From Gordionus sp. m RMFG-2023 (lineage: Eukaryota; Nematomorpha; Gordioida; Chordodea; Parachordodidae), in contig NC_088779.1 of NCBI RefSeq assembly GCF_954871325.1, positions 21,826,846 to 21,890,845 of the forward strand: a stretch of DNA of 64,000 nt, in the 5' to 3' direction. Both the position numbers and the translations under genes were made by a program. Position 1 is the stretch's first letter; every line of letters begins with the position of its first letter. Below the pieces are notes generated by a model that did not search any database, had not been told where the DNA came from, and saw nothing but the letters and a program-made list of their open reading frames with translations. This document shows, one piece after another, positions 54,262 to 64,000 of the stretch.

Positions 54262-56505
54262 TTAATGCCAATTGTGTCACCTTATTAAATCTGTAAACTT
54301 TTTAATGTTAACGAGGATTGTTGGGGATGGGCTCTATTAAGTGGGTTTACCCCGTAAAGTCAAACTATTGTAAGCCATTGGTGATAATTTTATAAAAATA
54401 ATTTTGGGTTTTCACTTTTTTTTTATAAAAATGCTTTTTTTTCAAAGAAAGGTAAAATAAAATAAATTATTTAAAAAATATTAGATAAATTTTAACAATT
54501 GTATGATATAAAATTTCAGCAAATTATAAAATCATTATCGAATTGTCATGTTTTAATATTAGAAAATATTCTTTTGACATTAATTAGATAAAAATCTCAT
54601 CAATTTCTTCTTCAAAGTTTATCATCACCAAGTTAAGTTTTATACTTATTTAAGAAGGTCATATTTATATCTTTACATTATATTTATCATAAAAATAAAA
54701 TAATGAATTCAAATGTCATTTTAAAAAATATTATTAGGAGGAAAGCGAACGGGCGCAGTCGCGTTTTGGCTAAGGTTGGCATTTGAGAAATTTCGCGGTT
54801 TCCAGCCAATAAACCCCCCCACTCCTTATTTTGAAAATTTTTTAATCGCAATGCCCGCCCATTTATTTCAAAATTTTATTCAACCCACCTGTCAGCTTTG
54901 CAATATTGTGAAACAAAAAGAGGTTTTTTAATAAATAGAAGTCTGTTCTGCTAATTTCGTTTGAATTTAAAATTCAACAACCCATAGCTACCCATTATTT
55001 TTAAAATATTTTTTTTAACCCTACCAATGTTTAAAATATTTTAGAAAATCTGACCATGCTTACTCAAAAAATGGGCGGAGAAAAATGATATCCTTTTGAA
55101 TTCAAACTTCAAAACCCGCAGATTGCAGACCTCTAGGCATATTAAAAATGAACATTCATTTTATCATTCTATTTAATCCTTAAATTTCTTTTAAACAGAA
55201 GTGACATTGATTTCTTAATTGGAAAATAGTTTGTATGTATGCATATTATCGAATAATAACTACTTTATGGGGGAGGGGGTTAACCTTTAGGGGGAATTCA
55301 ATTATTTCTTGAGAAGGGGATAGAAGCCATTGTTATAAAACTAATTAAATCCATAGATGCAAATAATTAATTAATTAATATCATTTCGAATTCGTTTATT
55401 TTATATTTAAATTATATTAAATACATTTTGTACCAAACACATTTTATGAGGTTTCCAAAGGTGAATTTATTCAAATTAAAAAATAAAAATTAATTTTGCC
55501 TTAAAATTTGCATTTCTTAAAATATTATATTGCTAAAAAATGATAATAATTAAAAATAATTTATTCTAAATAAAAATTAATTAGCATTTAAATCAAATAA
55601 TTAATATTTTAAAATTCTAAAATGAAACCCTACAAAACCTACCTATGATAGTTATAACTATTATGCAAAAAAAAATTGGTTTTTTTTAAATAAATAATTT
55701 TATTTCTAAAGAGATAGGCCTATATCTATATAAGGGAAACCGGGGTTAAGACACCCCTAAAAATCAAACATTAATGAAATAAAAATTAATCAATTAAATT
55801 ATTTTTAATAAAAGATGTACCATTTTGTTCCTCTTGATTGATTTTAGGTGAGGAGAGGACTAAAAATTTTCAGAAAAAAATTTTATTTTATATAATTCAT
55901 CCTTATTTTCAAAAAAATTTTCTGAAAAAAAATTTGTAGGAAGACATAAGCCATACACAGGGGGAATGCTGAGGCTATTTTTGGAAGAAGGGGGGAAGGA
56001 AAATTATTTTTAAAAAAATAAAATTTATTTTTCCCGTGATTCAAAAATCATACCCATTGAAATAGTAGAAAATACTATGTATAAAAATATCATTTGCTAT
56101 CTTAAGTTAAGTTATGTTTAGTAAATTATATACCTAGAGCTTGCATCGAATTTAGGCCATCAAGATTCAATGTCCGGCGAGGCCATTTCTTCTTTAACCC
56201 AACCTTTTGGACTTAGGGTAGGGTAAAAAGGTTAGTCAGATATATGGAGTAGGGTATATTAAAAAAAATGTTTTTTTAAAATTTGGTCATTAATATGTAT
56301 ATTGCCATCTAGTGGTGCTAATCTAGAGTCCGCGGTCTATATATATGAAAATTGTTCGTTAAATAACTAATAAGGGTAATGAAAAGAGATTGGCTGTAGT
56401 CTGGGTTTGCTTTAATAGAGTTATCTTTTTATAGGTTGGGGGTGGGGGGATTCTTAATTTTAATAATAATTTTTAAAGATTTAAATGAATCTAATATTTT
56501 ATCCC
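54262..56505. other. AT-rich stretch without recognised gene
   Basis: No exon, terminus or RNA gene recognised. Short moderately GC-rich patches (54735-54850, 56150-56230) have no open frame of note. Confidence 0.4.
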
Positions 56506-56536
56506 CCCCTTTCCCTTTCCCTTTCCCTTTCCCTTC
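56506..56536 (+). repeat. (CCCTTT)5 simple repeat
   Basis: Five CCCTTT units, an isolated hexamer microsatellite after a C-run. Not the animal telomere unit. Confidence 0.9.
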
Positions 56537-56565
56537 CATTTCGTAAAAATAATATTTTAAAAAAT

Positions 56566-56745
56566 ATGAGGGCCGGGTAGGGCTGTATATTTTAAAACCG
56601 AATATTTTAAATGGCCATTATTAGCTATAAAAATTAAAAATAAATGCAATATATATTTTTATAAAAATCAGGGCCGGGTCTGAAAATATAAAACCCGGGC
56701 CGGGCCGAAAAATTTTTTTTAAAATAAATTTAGGCCGTATCTTTC
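56566..56745. repeat. CCGGGC-motif dispersed repeat
   Basis: GGGCCGGGTAGGGCTG, AGGGCCGGGTCTGAA and CCCGGGCCGGGCCGAA. Its right edge reads, inverted, CAGAGACCTGAAAGATACGG, a possible hAT-type terminus; no left partner found. Confidence 0.5.
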
Positions 56746-56749
56746 AGGT

Positions 56750-58430
56750 CTCTGGTATTTATTCACTATATAATAATTGTTTTATAAGTATAAATATTAA
56801 ATTATGGCCCCTTTTTCGGTAGTAGTAAAAAAAAATATAAGTGTAAAATCAATGCAAAAAAGAATAAAAATATTTAAATCGAAAATACAACGCGATATAA
56901 AATTAACAATAATTAATAAAATATCAGGTTTTACATTTTTTTAATTTACTAGATATTTCCTTTTTTTCAAAGTGAACATGATCCCTATTATTTTTAAAAA
57001 AAATCATGCCGAAATTTAAAAAAAAATTTTATAGAAAAAGGCTTATACCGAAATTTGAGATTGTAATATAATCTCATCTAATCTAAAATTACTATTATTA
57101 TTATTATTGTACAATTATAATGCTATGAAGGAATAATAATATGAGATCATTGATAATAAAAAATAAACTATATTTATCCGAAGAACCAATTAATCATATT
57201 CTCTCTTCTCTCGATCTCTCTCTATATCCTCATAACATAAACATATAATAATGAATATTAGTCTTGAAAATTATATCGATAGATATACAAACCAAAATTA
57301 TATTTAATCGTTAATTATCTGAAGGACTTCTTTATTGTATTAACGATGTCTTAAAAAAAATAAGATCATAAAAAAAGGCTAATTCACAAATGACTTTTCT
57401 TATCTGAACATATATATAATACATGTGATAAAAGGCAAAAAAGTGCTATGTACCCTGCTAAAAGCCTGCGAATGTGAAACGATTCATATAAAATTCGGTT
57501 ATAATTAAAATATCAAATAAAAACATCGATTTTATCTCCCTTAACCAAATGGACTAATTATACCAATGGATACAAAATTCCTGACATATAAAACACTACA
57601 ATGCTGGTACATATATCAATCAGAGATATACAAGACCGGTTCTAATCCCAGTCACCTCCGAAACGAGATGCAAAATGATCAAAATATAAAAATCGGATAT
57701 GGCTTTAAAATAAAAAAGTCTTGACCTCAGTAGGTCTGATAAATTAAGAGTTATACTATATATATATGTATATAACATTTAAAAAAGACATCTTATATTA
57801 AAACACTTCTATTACTCTTACCTAAAATTCTCTTTGGAAACGGTCAAGTTTATTTATATTCTAAAATGATAAAACATTTGTAATTTCATTAGTTCGTTTG
57901 TTCTTCCTTCCTTTCTTTCGCTTCTTTCCTTTCCTCTCTACCTTCCTCTTCACTCTTTTTATCTACTTTCATTTTTTAACTAAACTTAAATAATCAATAT
58001 TTTAGGGGGTTTTTTCTAACAAAAAATAAAAATGAGAGTTTTTTAATGATTTATAGAGCTTAATTTCTAAATTATATCTCATTTTTTTTATAGAAAAAAA
58101 GTAAGTTTATATAAGCTTCATATAATAATAAATTTATATGTCAAGAAGTCATTAGAAATTGGCTTATGTAATTTTCTTTTGAGATTTTTTTTTATAGCAT
58201 GGAATCAATTATATATTATTTGTGCTTCTTATGTGAGGTTTTCTTCAAAGTTTATATCGTGACACAAAAAAAAATTGAAATATTATTTATTATATATTAA
58301 TTTTAAATGAATTTTTTGTTCCTTGTTGTGATGATGATTTAATAATATCGCGTTAGTTAAATTTATTTAAATTGAAAATTAGAAATATATTTTAGACATT
58401 AACAATATTTTCTGTTAAGGCGATAGTTTG
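56750..58430. other. AT-rich stretch with pyrimidine tract
   Basis: Contains a short ATT microsatellite (about 57090) and a T/C tract at 57895-57965. No gene recognised. Confidence 0.45.
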
Positions 58431-58439
58431 ATTGGTATT

Positions 58440-58780
58440 ACTTTATTTTTTGTTAATTTTTGCATTTTAAATCATTAATTGATGGCATTATTTTAAATTT
58501 AAAAATCTGATATTCCAAGAAATGCATTCCAATATATCCGTTCTATATTAGACATTTTTATAATAAACTTTTTTAAGAAATTTCCTTTTACATTTAAAAT
58601 ATGGAAAAATTAATATAAATTAAGGTTCTTCAAAGGTAGGTGATGAATGTCTGAAATTTATAGGGTGGGTATTTTACACTTATTGGAATGCATTTCCGGC
58701 AAAATTAGCTTTAAATTTAATAAAACGCGCTCAATTAAAGATTTAAAATGAAAAATCTTATGCGCATGCTGGGAGGAAAC
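58440..58780. mobile_element. inverted-repeat element, copy A
   Basis: The left arm (ATTTTAAATTTAAAAATCTGA, AAATGCATTCCAATA) and inverted right arm (ATTGGAATGCATTTCC, AAAATTAGCTTTAAATTTAA) pair over about 90 bp. Copy B at 59580-59935 has the same layout. Confidence 0.65.
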
Positions 58781-59579
58781 CTATTAAATTATAGAATTAC
58801 CTATTTTCTACTCTAGGGCTACTAGAATTACTACTTTAGGAATTTGGTAAAATATATTTTTGAATCGATTTACAAAGGTAGCAATAGTCATGGCAAAGAG
58901 CCGAGCATAGACTGGCTGTCCAAGACGAAAATGAATTCGGCGGCAATTTAAAATTCCAAATTTATCTAAGCTCCAAGAAAGGGATATCCAAATCCGAATT
59001 AGTAAGAAAAAAAGAAATACATCTATCTTTTTTTCACATTTTCTCGGGATGGGTTAATAGTCAGAACTGAACTTAGGTTTGATCCGATCCTTGATCGGGT
59101 TTTAAGTATGGGTTCTTTTGGACAATTTATTATATTTTATATATTTTAAGAATAGGTTCTTAATGTCATTTTTTAGATAAAATTTAATTTGGTTAATTCT
59201 AGTCAAAAGAGTATTTTTTTCGCCAGTTTTTCATGCCCTCTAAAATTATTTACTTCGCAAATACACTATTCGAATCTAAAAAATCATTCGGAACGAATTC
59301 CATTTTTTTTATTATTATATATATCTTTATAAGAAAACATATAAACTAAAAATGTTCAATAAACTAAACTTGATGTTGCTTAGAGACCTATCTACAAAAG
59401 ACAATTTAAAAATAAAACATCTTTCAACCTAACCTGAACTTAAATTTAATTCCATATCCTCGTCCAAACTTCCAAACCCTCCCTACTCGAAAGATAAAAA
59501 TTTCCTGACTTGATAGGGTGGCTTTCGAGTTGGGTGGGGTGCGCACCTCTACAGCATATGGAAGTATATATGGCGTCAA

Positions 59580-59935
59580 TGTGTTTATCGTTAATATGTT
59601 GTATTTTAAACTTTAAAACATTTTTTGAGCACATTTTATTTAAATTTAAAAATCTGATTTCACCGGAAATGTATTTCATCATTGAAATACCCTCTATGAA
59701 TCTCAGACAATTTACTCTTGAACCTTTGATCTTAATATAATTTATATTAGTTTTTCTATAGATTTTTTATATATAAATTATAAAGACTTCAAAGGTTAAA
59801 CTGCAAAATTGTCTACAATTCATTAGATAGTTATTCTAAACATGATAGAATACATTTTCGGTAAAATCAGATTTTTAAATTTAAAAAAAATGCGCTCAAA
59901 AAATGATTCAAAGTTGAAAAATAACGCATTCTAGG
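59580..59935. mobile_element. inverted-repeat element, copy B
   Basis: The left arm (TTGAGCACATTTTATTTAAA, AATCTGATTTCACCGGAAAT) and inverted right arm (TTTTCGGTAAAATCAGATTT, AAATGCGCTCAAAAAATG) pair over about 90 bp. Related to copy A. Target duplication not determined. Confidence 0.65.
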
Positions 59936-62129
59936 AAAACAACAGCAACGCTTAGGATGAACGAGGCCCGCTGGTGAAAAATATTTTTTATAAGATTTTT
60001 ATTATTTTTCTAACATGCTCCAAGTGAATGGTGAATGTAGAATTATTTTTTACTTTTTTTAAAAAATATAAATTATCTTTATTTATATAAAATAAGATAT
60101 TTTTTCTTTCAATTTTTTAGAGGAACAAAAAGTTGTGGCATTGAAGTAAAATGTATGCCAATTTATGTTTAGAAACGGATATCGAAAAAATAAAAAATAT
60201 TTGAAAAAATAAAGTTGGCGAATTGAGACAATAATTTTGAAACTTGTGACGATATTTAGTGTTCAATTTTTTCGAATATTCTATAACGTATATCAATATA
60301 TTCAAATAGGATATCAGCAAAGTTTGATGACTTAAAAACGATATAAATATAATATTTATAGGTTGTAGCCCGAATTGCTAGGCACATAATTTTTGTTGGA
60401 GATCTTCAGGTCCACTTATTGTTGGCCATTTGTTTAAAAATAATTTTAATTTTTCTTTTTTTTTTACAAAAATGAATATTCTAAGAAAATTGTGATAGTC
60501 ATCATTTAAAATATAATTAAATATATAACTTATATTTATTTTCAAATTGCCATCACCCCAAAAAGAAAAACAAACCTATCCATACTAACTTACTCCGAAC
60601 CCGGTAATTTTAAATCTGATCCCAAACCTATCCCTCTTTAAAAAAATAATTAATTCTGAACTCGGAGCTGGACATATGAACCTGCTAAAAAAGTGGCTGG
60701 TAGAAGAATTTGTCTAATAAAAGAGAACATGCGGAAAACTCAATTAAAATGAATTGGTAATATGGAAAGAGGGTTATATTTTCAGAAAGTTGAGAGGTGG
60801 AAAGAGAAAAGCGTAGGAGACGAGACTGGCAAAAATTAAAAGGTTTTATTAAAGGAGGATATGAGACTAGAGCCAAGGTGAAAAAAATAAAATATGAACT
60901 CGCAATGTGTAGAAAGCGTTTCTACCAGGGAGGGGGGGGGCTGATATCATGCAAGATCTTCATTAAAATTGAAGGGGTTAGGACGTCATGAAAATATGAT
61001 CGTCATTTGAATAAAATGGGAGGTGGGGATTAATAAATGTAATGGGGTAATGGAGTGGGATATGGTTGGTTAATTTGAATGAACTTCCTTTTTATGTTAG
61101 TTTTGATTTTGTAGGGGATTGGGAGGGGTAGGGGTGTAAAAATTGTTGAGGATAAGGGGTAATAATTGACGTAGAGAAGGTGTGGTCTAGAAATGCCGGG
61201 TGGGAAGAATTCCATAACAAAAGAAGAAAATTCAATGTGTTATTTTATTCCAAAGCTTAGAAATTAAATAATTTCTAAAAAAAAAAATTATATAGTAAAT
61301 TATTTTAGCTTATCCTTTTATAAGTGAAATTGAAAAATGATATGACCTTGTCCTTATATTGATAATTATATAGGATCATTAAAACTAAAACTTATTTGTT
61401 TTTATATATTATATCAAGATTGACTATATTCCTTTTTATATATTTTTTTAAATACGTTCTTGATATTTAATACAGTATAATAAGTAAAGTATAGTAGATA
61501 ACTATAAAACTGAAAAATATGCGATAATTAACTAGGAAAAAAATATTATAATAGTTTTTTTTATTGTTAAAATATGTGTAAAAAAAAAGTACTTTTTTGC
61601 ATCATATAAGAAAAGTAGCATTTTTTTATTTAAAGTTTTAAGTTTTCCTTATACATTTTCTGTTTTCAATTTTATTAAACTTTTTTATTATTTTTTCTTC
61701 CATTTTCTTTTTTTTTTCATCTCTTTTTTCTTATCTTTTCTTTTATTTGTTCCTTTTTCTTTTTTTTAAAGTAAAATCCAAAATTGAATTGTGTGAAATT
61801 GGCGTTAGCAAGGCTTCAAATAGGAAATAAGAAGTGAAAATATTAATATAAAACCTTTATATAATATGTATAATAAATTTTTATATTAAGCTCTAAATTC
61901 AAATTATATATATATATATAATTGTTATTAAATTCAATAATTATGTTATAAAGATTAATATTTTCTGAAAAAAATCTTAAATTTAACCAAAATTTTTAAC
62001 TATCTCCTAATTTCATTTCCTTTCCTCCAGTCCCTTTCCAATACTCATTTCCATGCCCTTAATATTATTATATAAATAAAATATTTTTCAATTTATTTGT
62101 TGAAGTTAAAACGCAATTATGTTACAAAA
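59936..62129. other. AT-rich stretch without recognised gene
   Basis: Includes a purine-rich patch (about 61015-61165, many GGGG runs), a G9 tract at 60932-60940 and a T/C tract at 61675-61770. Open frames of 60-67 codons show no family. Confidence 0.4.
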
Positions 62130-62351
62130 CAGCGTTATTTTTTTTACTAAGGGACCATCGAAAAAACCTAAACCAGTTTTCGCCTCACAATCCGAAACTT
62201 TAGAAAATGGTCGACTTAATTCAGTTCGAATAAGAACCAAATGTAATCTAATTATTTTGTCAGCCAAATCAGAGTCCAATCGGTTTAGTTCGGTCGGATT
62301 CTGTTTGGCGTTTTGAAAAATCGACCCAAATCGGGCTTTTTAACAACACTA
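62130..62351. mobile_element. degenerate hAT-type MITE
   Basis: The right end, inverted, TAGTGTTGTTAAAAAGCCCG with GATTTGGGTCGATTTTT matches 30137-30359. The left end CAGCGTTATTTTTTTTACTA is weak and the flanks agree only 4/8, so the left limit is approximate. Confidence 0.5.
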
Positions 62352-64000
62352 CTAGTAACTATGCCGAATAATAGAATAGACAGTTACAAAAATATGTTAT
62401 TCATTATTATAAGAGAATTTTAAATATAAATTTTATTTTATTATTTTACTGATTCAAAATGGGGCCAAAAATTATATTGAAAATTTTTATTTAAAAAAAA
62501 AGTTTACTTAATTAGCCTAATTTTTTTTTGTTTGTATTCATAATTACACTGGAATTAAAATAAGTTTGCTCAATAAAAATTATCAAAAAACTTAACTAGT
62601 TTTTCTTTGTACTATATATAATGGGTAAAAAAAATGATAATAAAAACAAGTCCTTTAGCAAATCTCTATTTATGGAAAATCTGTAAGAATTATTTAAATT
62701 TTGATAAAATCAAGTTTTTCCAGATTCGTATTCGAGCACTTATGAATTTTAAGTAATTTTGCCGTGATGAACTACTCTACTTAATTTGTGCCAATTTGAA
62801 TGTATTGATTTATTTTAAATTGTCAAGTACCGGAAATATTCATGAAGAAATTTAAAAGCAGACGATTCCAGGTAAAAAAAAATTAAGCCTTTCAAAGATT
62901 ATGAAACGTGCGCTTAAATAAATTAAGTTTTTAACTAATTCGCTAAAAACCCGAGTCGGCGAAAAAAAGTCCCGAACTTGCTAAATTCTGACGACATATA
63001 TTAAAAAAAATATTGTTTTTTTAACTTTCAATATCCAAACTTTGGCAAATTTTTGTATACTTTTGAACAAAATAAAAGTCTAAGAAAGAATGGAACTTTA
63101 CATTCTTAAACCGTTTCATATAAATAACACTTTAAATATTAGGGTTTTTGGCAATATACTAAAAAGTCAAAATTAACAATGTTCATTAATTGTGAAAAAA
63201 ATTTATATATAAAATTAATTATGTTAACCTTGTAACAAATACATTTTTTAGAGATTTTTTATAAAAATAGAAGCAAACCACGTGATCATAAAGGCATTTT
63301 TTTTCTTCTTCTTATCATTGAGCGGAGCCAAGAAAATAACCTTTTTTTAACTCTGGGAAAAATATTAGTAACTGGTATTAAAAGAGAGTAACACAATAGT
63401 TAAAAAAAATAACATTGTAAATATTAACTGAATTCATAATAATATTCTGTAAAAGATATATATAATTGACAGGATCAGATCCCGCCATTTTCTTTCTATA
63501 CTAATCCTTCCAAACCTTAAACCATATGCGTAATCTTATACTGTAAATTTTTTATTGGAGGTGAGGGGGGGGGTGGTACTTAAGAGATTATTGGGATGCT
63601 CACAAAAATATTTTTTTATAAAACCTAAAAGCTAATAAAGATTTTAGCCACCTAAACTTTTGCCCTCTCTAAATTTACACCCATACTCCCTGCTACCAAA
63701 AAAAAGGAAATCCACTCTACTCACCTCTAATTTTATTCACATGACGATTGGGTGTCGTTATAAACTTACCCCTTACAATCCCATATAATTGGGGGGGGGG
63801 GGTGATAAATTGTATTTACACCTTTGCTTCTCCTTTCTGATGCCAATGGCCAAGGTGTATAAAATCAACCAATATAATGAAATATATATTTAAAAAATGG
63901 CCTTTCAAGTAATATAACCATAATCTGAATTTAAAAAATTTTAATATACCTTAGAGCTAAAATAATATTTAGTCAAAACTAAATTATGGTTTTGACAAAG
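62352..64000. other. AT-rich stretch without recognised gene
   Basis: No exon or element recognised. Poly-G tracts at 63565-63573 (9 G) and 63791-63802 (12 G). Confidence 0.4.

Noticed and set aside
56506-56536. (CCCTTT)n as possible telomere-like repeat
   Set aside because: Only five units and not the TTAGGG-type unit; a simple microsatellite.
1-64000. CRISPR arrays, rRNA, tRNA, operons
   Set aside because: No regularly spaced repeats with unique spacers and no tRNA- or rRNA-like stretch noticed; the spliced gene shows this is animal nuclear DNA.

Overview
The window is AT-rich metazoan DNA. It holds one long, well-supported gene on the minus strand, set in repeat-filled non-coding sequence. 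Coding exons are short, richer in G+C than their surroundings, and separated by GT-AG introns of 60 bp to about 6.9 kb. The phylum is not assigned. The gene family (an RGS-RhoGEF with PDZ, RGS-like, C1, DH and PH domains) is animal-specific, and the C1 finger recalls invertebrate RhoGEF2.

The gene: 31 exons between 39363 and 10124 (minus strand) read without a break from the PDZ domain to a TAA stop. All exon phases agree and the total is 6155 coding bases, about 2050 residues. Domain order is PDZ (about 40-32 kb), coiled coil (29-28.6 kb), RGS-like box (27.1-25.5 kb), C1 zinc finger (22.6-21.3 kb), linker with the family motifs GRSES and NVPRSKSD (18.9-17.8 kb), DH (17.3-14.5 kb), PH (14.2-13.0 kb) and an acidic/helical C-terminus (13.2-10.1 kb). 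In this family the product couples G-alpha-12/13 to RhoA at the cell cortex. The start codon and promoter were not found; they lie above 39363, possibly outside the window.

Left flank (1-10 kb): remnants of DNA transposons. There is a DUF4371-type hAT fragment at the edge, a 311-bp tandem duplication, a hAT end with GTGGGAG subterminal repeats, a hAT element (3627-6208) inserted into another hAT, and a PIF/Harbinger scrap.

Introns and right flank (39.4-64 kb): many short non-autonomous hAT-type elements, several with 8-bp target-site duplications, a broken retroelement in the C1 intron, a pogo-like scrap, a short LTR-like fossil (46203-47088), a fold-back element, a 3.5-kb hAT (49049-52561) carrying a second hAT-type fragment, inverted-repeat elements near 58.5 and 59.7 kb, and repeated poly-G/poly-C tracts. 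No RNA gene, CRISPR array or prokaryotic feature was seen. I did not find a clearly new biological system. The main results are the fully phased RhoGEF gene, the nested hAT insertions and a family of MITEs sharing one terminal motif.
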